10,832 nt of DNA, taken from assembly GCA_905208455.1 (NCBI GenBank), contig CAJLPK010000057.1:1-10832 (forward strand), written 5' to 3'. Every line of letters starts with the position of its first letter. Positions within the stretch are counted from its first letter, which is position 1. This document shows positions 1-6,368 of this stretch, one piece after another. Position numbers and translations under genes: made by a program. The notes under the pieces are model-generated. The model did not search any database and was not told where the DNA came from. It was given only the letters and a program-made list of their open reading frames with translations. Source of the stretch: an uncultured Bacillota bacterium. GTDB lineage: Bacteria > Bacillota > Clostridia > Christensenellales > QAND01.

Positions 1-1236
1 GCGGCGCAGCTTTTTGTAGAATTGGGCGTAGGCAAGGTGATGAGCGGGCGTGTGGATACGCAAAAACGTACCCCGGAAAAGCGGCAGATCACCGCGCGCG
101 TCAGCCGCATCAATCTGCTGTTGGGCACCAAAATGACCGGCGAACAGATGGCGGCCTGCCTGGCACGCGAGGGCATTGAAGCACAGTTGATTTTGGATAC
201 CCTTCAATGCTATGTGCCCTATCACCGGGATGATGTGGCCATCGAAGAGGATATTGCAGAAGAGATCGCCCGCATTGCAGGCTATGACAATATCCCGATG
301 GAACCATTGTCCGTAAGCGCCCAGGGCGGGCTGACCTTGGCGCAGAAGCAAAAGGAACGCCTGCGCACCCTGCTGGTGGATATGGGCCTGCATGAAACCA
401 TGAGCTTTGCGTTCATCTGCCCGAAGGATTTTGATGCGCTTGGCTATGATAAAGAGGATGAATGCCGCCGCTGCGTGAAAATCCACAATCCTCTGTCCGA
501 GGATTATGGCTATATGCGTACCACGGCCGTGCCTGCTATGGTACAGGCGCTGGCAAACAACGTGCGTAACAAAACCGAGCATGCCAGGTTGTTTGAAATC
601 AGCAACGTACACAATGCCGTGCTGGATCAGGACGGCCTGCCCACACAAAAATCAGTGGTCTGCCTGGGCATGGTCGGCGGAGATTTTATGGCCCTCAAAG
701 GCATACTGGAAAAGGTATTTGCAGAGTATGATGCCGAAGTAGAATACAAGGCCGAAGGCGGTACGCAGTACCATCCGACCCGTAAGGCAGGCTTGTACCT
801 GTCTGGCAAACGCATCGGGCAGATGGGGCAGATGCACCCGGATGTGATGAGGGATCAAGACGTAGAGCAGCCTGTACTGGTCGCGGAATTTGATTTGGCC
901 CCTGTCTTTGCCTGCCAGAATTTACATATCACGTATCAACCGCTGCCGAAGTATCCCGCCATGCTGCGTGATTTGGCGTTGGTGGTGGATAAGGACACAG
1001 AAGTAGGCCCCATGATGAAGGCTATCCGCCAGGCTGCCGGTGCGCAGCTTGAACAGGTGCAGCTGTTTGATGTCTATGTTGGCGACCAAGCCGGCCAAGG
1101 CAAAAAGAGCGTAGCGTTTGCCTTAACGCTGCGCGATAAGGACCGCACCATGACGGATGAAGAGGCCAATGCCATCTTCGCCCGCATTGTAGAGGCGATG
1201 GAGCAGCAGTTTGGGGCGAAATTGAGAGGAAACTGA
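1..1236 (+). CDS. pheT: Phenylalanine--tRNA ligase beta subunit, C-terminal half (5' end outside window)
   Basis: PheT is the beta chain of the alpha2-beta2 synthetase that charges tRNA-Phe in the cytoplasm. The reading frame is open from base 1 with no stop, so the gene starts upstream; 411 residues are visible, about half of a usual PheT of roughly 800. The visible part begins near the end of the B3/B4 region. The B5 domain follows at about residues 30-100, including the conserved stretch with IEEDIAEEIARIAGYDNIP at about 81-99. The catalytic-like core fold comes next. The C-terminal ferredoxin-fold anticodon-binding (FDX-ACB) domain occupies about 312-411, with LPKYPAMLRDLALVVD near its start. 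A TTG at 22 is internal, not a start. pheS is expected just upstream. mutS2 follows after 7 bases, so the two are probably cotranscribed. I see no frameshift or lost domain. Confidence 0.96.
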   Translation, partial: AAQLFVELGVGKVMSGRVDTQKRTPEKRQITARVSRINLLLGTKMTGEQMAACLAREGIEAQLILDTLQCYVPYHRDDVAIEEDIAEEIARIAGYDNIPMEPLSVSAQGGLTLAQKQKERLRTLLVDMGLHETMSFAFICPKDFDALGYDKEDECRRCVKIHNPLSEDYGYMRTTAVPAMVQALANNVRNKTEHARLFEISNVHNAVLDQDGLPTQKSVVCLGMVGGDFMALKGILEKVFAEYDAEVEYKAEGGTQYHPTRKAGLYLSGKRIGQMGQMHPDVMRDQDVEQPVLVAEFDLAPVFACQNLHITYQPLPKYPAMLRDLALVVDKDTEVGPMMKAIRQAAGAQLEQVQLFDVYVGDQAGQGKKSVAFALTLRDKDRTMTDEEANAIFARIVEAMEQQFGAKLRGN

Positions 1237-1243
1237 TTGATTT

Positions 1244-3586
1244 ATGCCAAACAGAACGCAGAGAATTCTGGAATATGACAAGATCACAGCGCAGGTGGCT
1301 TCGTTTTGCGTAAGCGAAACGGGGCGCCGGCGCTGTCTTGCCATGCACCCATATACAAAAAAAGAGGAGGTTGCGCATGCGCTGGCGCTCACGCGCGCGG
1401 CGGAAAGCGTCTGGTTTGCACTGGGCAGCAGTCCGATGGTTGGCTTTGAGGATTGCGGAGATACGGCGGCGCGCTGTGCCATTGGCGCCACGCCCAGTTG
1501 CAAAGAGTTACTGGCCGTGGCAAAGACGCTGCAAGCCGTGCAGCATGTGCAGACAAAGCTGAACCAGGCCGGGGCGGAGATGCCGCTGCAGGCGCTCTGC
1601 TTTGCGCTGATGCCCAATGCGTTCCTATTGCAGGATATTACCCGTTGTGTGCGCAGTGAAGACGATCTTTATGACGACGCCTCTCCGCAGCTTCGCGAAG
1701 TGCGCAGGAAAATACGCGGGGCCGAGGAAAAGGTAAGGGCACGCCTGCAGGCGATCCTTGCCAACCCAACGACGCGCAATATGCTGCAAGACGGCATCAT
1801 CACCCAGCGCAACGGGCGCTACGTGGTGCCGGTAAAAAGCGAATATGCCGGGCAGATCAAGGGCTTTGAGCACGACAGAAGCGCCAGCGGCGCTACGCTG
1901 TTCATCGAGCCGTACAGCGTTTTAGAGGCCAATAATGAATTGAAAGAGCTGGAGGGGAAGGAACAGCAGGAAATCGAGCGCGTGCTCTCTGCGCTGGGAG
2001 AGGAGGTCGGGCGGGAAAAGGAAACGCTCATTCAAAACGTAAAGACGCTTTCTGAGCTGGATGAATGCTTTGCCAAGGTAGCATGGAGCCATCGCCATAA
2101 GGCTGTCTGTCCTGCTCTGGTGGAAGGCGACCAAATGACAGTCCGCCAGGCGCGCCATCCGCTGATTGATGCTCAGCAGGTCGTTCCCATCGACTATACA
2201 GTGGGCGGAGACCTGCGCGCCCTGCTCGTAACAGGCCCCAATACAGGCGGCAAAACCGTAACGCTGAAAACCGCCGGCCTGTTTGTGCTTTTGGCGCAAA
2301 GCGGGCTGTTCTTGCCGTGCGAAAAGGCGGAAATGCCGGTTTACCGTTCGGTCTTTGCCGACATCGGCGATGAACAGAGCATAGAACAATCGCTTTCCAC
2401 CTTTTCCTCGCACATGGTCAATATCGTTTTCATCTTAAAAAAGGCCCGCCCTGGCGTATTGGTGCTGCTGGATGAGCTGGGCGCCGGTACCGACCCGGTA
2501 GAGGGCGCGGCCCTGGCGATCTCCATTTTGGAAACAATGGTGGAAAAGGGCGCGGTTGTGGCTTGTACCACGCATTACAGTGAATTGAAAAGCTACGCCA
2601 TGAGCCATCCCGGTTTCTTGAACGCAGGCATGGAATTTGATGTGGAATCGCTGAAACCTACCTATAAGCTGATGATCGGGTATGCGGGCAGTTCCAACGC
2701 CTTTGCCATTTCCAGCCGCCTTGGCATGCCGGAGCGTGTGATACAGCGTGCCAGGGAGCAGATGGACAGCGAGGCGGCCGCCTTTGAACGCGCCTTGTCC
2801 GAGGCGGAGCAGCTCAGAAAGCAGGCGGAGGAATCCCGCAAGCAGCTATCTTATGATCTGCAAGCCCAAAGGGAAGCGTTTGAGCGAGAATTGGCACAGC
2901 AAAAAGCACAGGCTCAAAAGCTGCAAAAACGCGCGGAGGAAACGCTGGAAAAGGCGCGCCGTACGCTGGAGACTGCGCGGGAACAGGCCGGGGAAGCGAT
3001 AGAAGCTGCCAAGCAGGCAGCCAAAGCAGAGAACAGCGCAGAACGGGAAAAGCTGCTGCAAAACGCCAGGGCACAGCTGCGCAGCCTTCCGGAGATCCAA
3101 GAGAAAAAACGGGAAGTACCGCAGGCGCCGGGCAGCGTCCCCAAGCGGGTGCAGCGTGGGGAAAGCGTGTACGCTTCTACGCTGGATGCCAATGCTACGG
3201 TCTTGGAGCCCGCCAACAAAAAGGGGGAGGTGCTGATCCAGGCTGGGGTCATCAAAATGAAGGTGCCGTTGGGTACCCTGCGCGTGCGCCAGCAGCAGAA
3301 AAAGCAGGATCCCAAGGCAGTGGTGCGCCGCGATGAGCGCACCGCACCGTTGGAGATCGATGTGCGCGGCATGACGGTGGACGAAGCGATGATGGTCATT
3401 GACTTACATTTGGACGACGCTGTTTTATCCGGCCGTACACAGACCACCATCATCCACGGAAAGGGTACGGGCGCGTTGCGGGCCGGCGTGCAGGAGCATT
3501 TGCGGCGCCATCCGCATGTAAAATCCATGCGCATGGGCGCGTATGGAGAGGGGGATGCCGGCGTAACGGTGGTAACGCTCAAATAA
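1244..3586 (+). CDS. mutS2: Endonuclease MutS2 / ribosome-rescue ATPase
   Basis: MutS2 is a cytoplasmic MutS-family ATPase without the mismatch-reading domain. Family members suppress homologous recombination, and in Bacillus subtilis MutS2 splits collided ribosomes. At 780 residues it has the usual length. The start (MPNRTQRILEYDKI) aligns with typical MutS2 starts, with an AGAGGA ribosome site 13 bases upstream, a rather long spacing. The core and clamp region precedes the ATPase. Walker A is GPNTGGKT at 331-338 and Walker B ends in LLDELGAGTDP with Asp410-Glu411. A charged Glu/Gln/Lys/Arg coiled coil runs from about 510 to 625. A beta-rich linker then leads to the C-terminal Smr nuclease domain (about 704-780), with IDVRG around Asp706 (the common form is LDLRG) and HGKGTG at 738-743. 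zapA, which I recall as often lying between pheT and mutS2 in related genomes, is absent here. All key motifs are intact. Confidence 0.97.
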   Translation: MPNRTQRILEYDKITAQVASFCVSETGRRRCLAMHPYTKKEEVAHALALTRAAESVWFALGSSPMVGFEDCGDTAARCAIGATPSCKELLAVAKTLQAVQHVQTKLNQAGAEMPLQALCFALMPNAFLLQDITRCVRSEDDLYDDASPQLREVRRKIRGAEEKVRARLQAILANPTTRNMLQDGIITQRNGRYVVPVKSEYAGQIKGFEHDRSASGATLFIEPYSVLEANNELKELEGKEQQEIERVLSALGEEVGREKETLIQNVKTLSELDECFAKVAWSHRHKAVCPALVEGDQMTVRQARHPLIDAQQVVPIDYTVGGDLRALLVTGPNTGGKTVTLKTAGLFVLLAQSGLFLPCEKAEMPVYRSVFADIGDEQSIEQSLSTFSSHMVNIVFILKKARPGVLVLLDELGAGTDPVEGAALAISILETMVEKGAVVACTTHYSELKSYAMSHPGFLNAGMEFDVESLKPTYKLMIGYAGSSNAFAISSRLGMPERVIQRAREQMDSEAAAFERALSEAEQLRKQAEESRKQLSYDLQAQREAFERELAQQKAQAQKLQKRAEETLEKARRTLETAREQAGEAIEAAKQAAKAENSAEREKLLQNARAQLRSLPEIQEKKREVPQAPGSVPKRVQRGESVYASTLDANATVLEPANKKGEVLIQAGVIKMKVPLGTLRVRQQQKKQDPKAVVRRDERTAPLEIDVRGMTVDEAMMVIDLHLDDAVLSGRTQTTIIHGKGTGALRAGVQEHLRRHPHVKSMRMGAYGEGDAGVTVVTLK

Positions 3587-3588
3587 AG

Positions 3589-3619
3589 AAAGGCTTTGCC
3601 GGCGGCAAAGCCTTTTTTT
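3589..3619. terminator. Intrinsic terminator between convergent mutS2 and ACT-domain gene
   Basis: A perfect 12-base-pair stem pairs 3589-3600 with 3604-3615 around a 3-base GGC loop, and T residues run from 3613 to 3619 on the plus strand. It begins 3 bases after the mutS2 stop codon, so it should end the pheT-mutS2 transcript. On the minus strand the same stem is followed by a weaker run (CTTTCTTTATTT), so it may also end the folT-folC-ACT transcript. The T run overlaps the ACT gene stop codon at 3618-3620. Confidence 0.9.
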
Positions 3620-4001
3620 ACAAAGATACCGTTTGATCCACTGCATAGCCCGCTTGGCGCAGGGCGCGGATCGCCTGGGTAAACTGAGCTTTTTTTATAA
3701 ATATATAGTCTGTATTATAGGTAGAAACGACGAAGATCCCGACCTGGCAGGCAGCCAGTACTGCACTTAGCTTGGATAAGACCCCAATCATAGAAAAATC
3801 CAAAACGCCATCGATGTATAGCCCCTGCCAACCATCCTCCCTGCACAGCGTATGCGCCGGCACATCGCACGTGGGGCAAACCAGAGAGAGCTCTTCTGCA
3901 GTGCCCGCAAAAAAACAGTATTTGGTATCAAGGGATACTTCGGCAGTGCCTGCAAGCTGACAAACAGAAAAATCATAGGGCAAAGCTTTCAGCGTTACCA
4001 T
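3618..4001 (-). CDS. Small stand-alone ACT-domain protein (COG3603-like)
   Basis: This 127-residue protein resembles the uncharacterised bacterial ACT-domain family often labelled COG3603 or ACT_7. ACT domains usually bind small ligands such as amino acids and control partner enzymes; no ligand is established for this group. Family-like signatures are LPYDFSVCQL at 7-16, ELSLVCP at 37-43, the GW pair at 57-58, LDFSMIGVLSKLSAVLA at 67-83, and VSTYNTDYIFIKK at 92-104 in the second ACT half. I chose the ATG at 3999-4001 because AAGGGAGG (4008-4015) lies 6 bases upstream; a longer frame reaching 4073 has no such site. The start overlaps the folC 3' end by 7 bases and its ribosome site lies inside folC, so the two are probably translationally coupled. 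There is no transmembrane segment or signal peptide. Its place in a folate unit invites, but does not prove, a role in sensing folate or one-carbon status. Confidence 0.85.
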   Translation of the reverse strand: MVTLKALPYDFSVCQLAGTAEVSLDTKYCFFAGTAEELSLVCPTCDVPAHTLCREDGWQGLYIDGVLDFSMIGVLSKLSAVLAACQVGIFVVSTYNTDYIFIKKAQFTQAIRALRQAGYAVDQTVSL

Positions 4002-5290
4002 CTTTTTCCTCCCTTGTACTTGGCGACCGCCTGTCGGATATCCCCGGCCATATACAAAGACCCTAAGGCACATATAGGCACTTTTTGTGCTTCTGACAGA
4101 GCAAAAGCCGTTTGCACGCCTGCGTCAACAGAATCACAGAGCATATAAGGACATGCCAGCGTTGAAAACGCCCGCTCCAAGGCGTTCAACGGCAACGCGC
4201 GGGGATTAGAGGGCTGTACGCCGACAAAACAGCGGACATAAGGAGCCAGTGCCTGCAGCATAGCAGGATATTCCTTGTCGCGCATCACGCCGAATAAGCA
4301 AATGATTTTCTGCCCGCGCAGCAGGACATCAAACGCTTGGCAGACGGCTTGGACACATTGCAAATTGTGCCCGCCGTCCAATAAAAACAGAGGCGCATCG
4401 CAGAGCACCTCCAGCCTAGCCGGCCATTGGGCCTGCCTTAGCCCCTGGGCAAGCGCAGCTTCAGGGATCAAGATCCCTTGGCGGCGCAGACAAGAGACGA
4501 TTTCCAGCACCATCGCCGCGTTTTGGCATTGATGCGGCCCCAGCAGGGAAATGGAATAAGGCCCTTGCCCTTTGTAGAGAAAAGACTGGCCGGCAAGCCC
4601 TTGACTGCGGCTCTCTAGGCTTGAAAAATCCGGCAATGCACAGGGGATTTGGCGTTGCTTGCATACGCTGTCTATCACTTGCTGTGCCTCAGGCGCCTGC
4701 GGATAACAGATTGCTTGGCTTCCTTTTTTCAGGATACCCGCCTTTTGAGCGGCAATCTCGGCAAGCGAGCCTCCCAAAAACTGCGTATGATCCAGGCCGA
4801 TGCGGGTGATGACCGCTGCCAAAGGCGCAGGAATCACATTGGTGGCGTCTTCAGCCCCGCCCATGCCTGTTTCCAGAACAACAAAATCACAGCGCTGCTC
4901 GGCAAAGTATAAAAAAGCCAGTGCAGATGTCAGCTCAAATTCTGTTGGCAGACATTCTGGGGGCAGGCCAAGCGACGCGATGCGGGAAGCCAAGCGCGCA
5001 TAGCCATCCTTGGAGATCATTACGCCATCGCATTGAATTTGCTCTCGTAAATCGCTGAGAAATGGAGAGGTAAACAGGCCGACACGATAGCCGGCCGCCT
5101 GCAGGATGGACGCTGTCATCGCGCAGACAGACCCTTTTCCGTTGGTACCTGCCACATGGATATACCGGCCTTGGCGCTCTGGGTGCCCCAAATGGGCCAG
5201 CAGCGTTTGCAGCCGCTCAAGGCCGGGCACACTGCCGAGATGCGCTGTGCTCTGCATAAAGCGCAGAGCCTGTGAATAGTTAGAAAACAT
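3995..5290 (-). CDS. folC: Folylpolyglutamate synthase (possibly also dihydrofolate synthase)
   Basis: FolC is a cytoplasmic Mur-ligase-family enzyme that adds gamma-linked glutamates to reduced folates using ATP, which keeps them in the cell; many bacterial forms also make dihydrofolate from dihydropteroate. The 431 residues match the usual length. Visible motifs are the P-loop AGTNGKGS at 47-54, TSPFLSDLRE at 74-83, TEFE at 116-119, GMGGAEDATNV at 142-152, GLDHTQFLG at 165-173, and AAQKAGILK at 180-188, where Lys183 is the probable carbamylated lysine. The C-terminal domain has LLDGGHN and FGVMRDKEY. GGAED and DGGHN depart from the commoner GGRLD and DGAHN. I chose the start at 5288-5290 because AAAGGCGG precedes it by 7 bases. 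An in-frame ATG at 5348-5350 overlaps the folT stop and would add 20 residues. It lies downstream of folT and overlaps the ACT gene. Confidence 0.94.
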   Translation of the reverse strand: MFSNYSQALRFMQSTAHLGSVPGLERLQTLLAHLGHPERQGRYIHVAGTNGKGSVCAMTASILQAAGYRVGLFTSPFLSDLREQIQCDGVMISKDGYARLASRIASLGLPPECLPTEFELTSALAFLYFAEQRCDFVVLETGMGGAEDATNVIPAPLAAVITRIGLDHTQFLGGSLAEIAAQKAGILKKGSQAICYPQAPEAQQVIDSVCKQRQIPCALPDFSSLESRSQGLAGQSFLYKGQGPYSISLLGPHQCQNAAMVLEIVSCLRRQGILIPEAALAQGLRQAQWPARLEVLCDAPLFLLDGGHNLQCVQAVCQAFDVLLRGQKIICLFGVMRDKEYPAMLQALAPYVRCFVGVQPSNPRALPLNALERAFSTLACPYMLCDSVDAGVQTAFALSEAQKVPICALGSLYMAGDIRQAVAKYKGGKRW

Positions 5291-5311
5291 AAAAATACCG
5301 CCTTTGGAAGG

Positions 5312-5339
5312 AAAAAGGCAGACAAAATGCCTGCCTTTT
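5312..5339 (-). terminator. Hairpin with U run between folT and folC (terminator or attenuator)
   Basis: On the minus strand a 9-base-pair stem pairs 5339-5331 (AAAAGGCAG) with 5321-5313 (CTGCCTTTT) around a 9-base loop. The 3' arm runs into a T stretch ending at 5312. It starts 7 bases after the folT stop and ends 21 bases before the preferred folC ATG, so no full promoter fits between hairpin and folC. Either folC depends on read-through, or it has a promoter inside folT that I could not identify. A ribosome finishing folT would cover the first arm and could block folding. Confidence 0.65.
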
Positions 5340-5346
5340 CCTGGAA

Positions 5347-5868
5347 TCATGCCATGATGGCTTTCATGCGTGGTACAAGTTGCTTATAGAGGATGGGGAT
5401 GACTGCGATCTCTAGTGCGCTCATGACAGCACACTGAATCACACGCGTACTCAAAAGCGCCAAATAAGGGCTGCCATAGAGCACGGAAATCCAATACGAA
5501 TCCAAAAGCAGGCTGCCCAATAGCTGTGTTGCTAAGACAGCACAGACAATATGGCCCATGCTTTGCTTTTTTTGCAGCAGTAGGCCGAACACAATGCCTA
5601 CACAGAACTGGGTCAAGGTGAAGCCGGGGAAGTAAGGGCCGATGGGGAACAAAACAGCGCCTAAAAAGTCCGCCAACGCAGCCAGCACCCCAGCGCCGAC
5701 CGGGCCGAAAAGGCCTGCGGACAAAACCAGCGGGATAAACGTAAAACCGATCTTGATGTTCCAGGTTGCAATGGAGCAAAACCGGCTCAATATGATCTGC
5801 GCAGCCAATAAAAGACCCATCAGCGCAATGCTATGGGTCGTGAACAGCGGTGATTTTGATTTGTTCAT
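5347..5868 (-). CDS. folT: Folate ECF transporter S component
   Basis: FolT is the membrane substrate-binding (S) subunit of an energy-coupling factor importer for folate. It works with the shared ATPases EcfA1/A2 and the EcfT subunit, none of which is encoded in this window. The 173-residue protein is hydrophobic with about six predicted helices, near 13-30, 42-56, 58-74, 84-99, 105-125 and 140-162. Features typical of the FolT family are LSRFCSI at 27-33, IKIGFTFIPL at 38-47, LFGPVGAGVLAALADFLGA at 53-71 and FPIGPYFPGFTLTQF at 74-88. I chose the ATG at 5866-5868 because AAAGGAGG lies 8 bases upstream; a longer frame to 5979 would run through the riboswitch. The upstream THF riboswitch supports the substrate call independently. 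The gene is followed by a hairpin and folC. Confidence 0.93.
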   Translation of the reverse strand: MNKSKSPLFTTHSIALMGLLLAAQIILSRFCSIATWNIKIGFTFIPLVLSAGLFGPVGAGVLAALADFLGAVLFPIGPYFPGFTLTQFCVGIVFGLLLQKKQSMGHIVCAVLATQLLGSLLLDSYWISVLYGSPYLALLSTRVIQCAVMSALEIAVIPILYKQLVPRMKAIMA

Positions 5869-5872
5869 AGCA

Positions 5873-5954
5873 TTCTCCTCCTTTCTTTGGGCTATGCGCC
5901 CGTATTGCCGGCAAAATATGCTACAGCAAGAAGGAGAACCTCTACGTTGTAGCA
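5873..5954 (-). promoter_or_regulatory. Candidate expression platform of the THF riboswitch (ribosome-site sequestration)
   Basis: On the minus strand a pyrimidine stretch, TTCTCCTTCTT (5938-5928), can pair with the folT ribosome site AAAGGAGGAGAA (5884-5873), which would block translation. TGCTACA (5954-5948), which shares four bases with the 3' strand of the riboswitch closing stem, is exactly complementary to TGTAGCA (5925-5919), and this alternative hairpin encloses the anti-ribosome-site stretch. Ligand-bound: P1 forms and the pyrimidine stretch is free to mask the ribosome site. Ligand-free: the 7-base-pair alternative stem would hold it away. No T-rich terminator is visible here. Small GC palindromes also occur (TTGCCGGCAA near 5905-5914; GGGC/GCCC near 5889-5901). 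The pairings are seen; the mechanism is inferred. Confidence 0.55.
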
Positions 5955-6048
5955 GCGGGATGCGAAATTTGTACCGCAAGATCGCCTTTTCGTCCGCCTG
6001 ACAACTCCCCGTTCAGACGGCACTTAACGCACAAATTCCTACTCTGCT
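5951..6048 (-). promoter_or_regulatory. Tetrahydrofolate (THF) riboswitch aptamer
   Basis: The folT leader matches the THF riboswitch class in sequence and fold. The diagnostic GCGTTAAGTG lies at 6030-6021. The closing stem P1 has two parts: AGCAG (6048-6044) with CTGCT (5955-5951), and GAATTTGT (6038-6031) with ACAAATTT (5972-5965). Between them are the conserved internal-loop segments AGTAG-like (5' side) and GCATCC (3' side). P3 pairs CCGTCTG (6020-6014) with CAGGCGG (6000-5994) around a G-rich loop containing GGGG. A short AAG/CTT hairpin follows, and then the conserved GCGGT (5977-5973). THF riboswitches commonly repress folate transport genes when reduced folate is plentiful, which fits the folT gene 83 bases downstream. 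Confidence 0.93.
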
Positions 6049-6057
6049 CGTACCCAT

Positions 6058-6086
6058 ATTATAAAGAAAAATGCGATAGGATGCAA
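6058..6086 (-). promoter_or_regulatory. Sigma-A-like promoter for the riboswitch-folT-folC-ACT unit
   Basis: On the minus strand a perfect -10 box TATAAT (6063-6058) is preceded, with 17 bases between, by a weak -35 box TTGCAT (6086-6081). Transcription would begin near 6051, only a few bases before the first riboswitch stem at 6048. That places the full aptamer in the leader and supports the call. Confidence 0.75.
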
Positions 6087-6087
6087 T

Positions 6088-6124
6088 GGAAAAAAGAAAA
6101 GCGCCCCCCCTAAAAGGGAGCGCT
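6088..6124 (-). terminator. Intrinsic terminator of the TSCPD-glycosidase-small membrane protein unit
   Basis: On the minus strand AGCGCTCCC (6124-6116) pairs with GGGGGCGCT (6108-6100): nine pairs, one of them a U-G wobble, around a 7-base loop. A T-rich tract (TTTTCTTTTTT) follows to about 6088. On the plus strand the wobble becomes a C-A mismatch and no T tract follows, so it works in the minus direction. It lies 14 bases past the small membrane gene and just upstream of the folT promoter, insulating the two units. Confidence 0.88.
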
Positions 6125-6137
6125 GGTATACCAATGC

Positions 6138-6362
6138 CTATCGGCGGGCAGAGTCTCTATGCTTTCTCCGCTCATTGATCCAATTTTCCCGTACCATATA
6201 TACGCCGGTAAAAAAAGCGGAAAGAATGGCGATCACAAGCAGAAATTCAAACTCAGGGCCGCGCAAAAATCCCATGGCATCGTTGAAAAGATTGATGATA
6301 TACAGCACCAGGAGCATCAAAGAGCACACAATGCTCACATGCGGCAAAACTCGTTTTAACAT
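6138..6362 (-). CDS. Small two-helix membrane protein of unknown function
   Basis: I do not recognise this 74-residue protein. Two hydrophobic helices are visible at about 8-25 and 38-57, separated by a short loop with an acidic pair (PEFEF). A strongly basic tail (ENWINERRKHRDSARR) follows, so by the positive-inside rule both ends probably face the cytoplasm. The gene is likely real. Its ATG is 6 bases after the stop of the glycosidase-like gene, and an AAGGAG ribosome site in the end of that gene lies about 11 bases upstream of the ATG. A strong terminator follows the stop. The tight coupling suggests a membrane partner or stabiliser for the upstream protein, but nothing in the sequence shows a biochemical activity. 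Confidence 0.75.
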   Translation of the reverse strand: MLKRVLPHVSIVCSLMLLVLYIINLFNDAMGFLRGPEFEFLLVIAILSAFFTGVYMVRENWINERRKHRDSARR

Positions 6363-6368
6363 CCCCGA

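Noticed and set aside
2914..3582. 222-codon open frame on the minus strand
   Set aside because: It is a Ser/Cys-rich shadow of the mutS2 coiled-coil and Smr region, with no ribosome site or recognisable domain.
5869..5979. Upstream extension of folT to an ATG at 5979
   Set aside because: It would translate part of the riboswitch; the ATG at 5868 has a strong AAAGGAGG site and matches the family start.
6104..6110. Run of seven C residues as a phase-variation tract
   Set aside because: It lies in the arm and loop of a terminator hairpin outside any coding frame, so slippage would not switch a gene.
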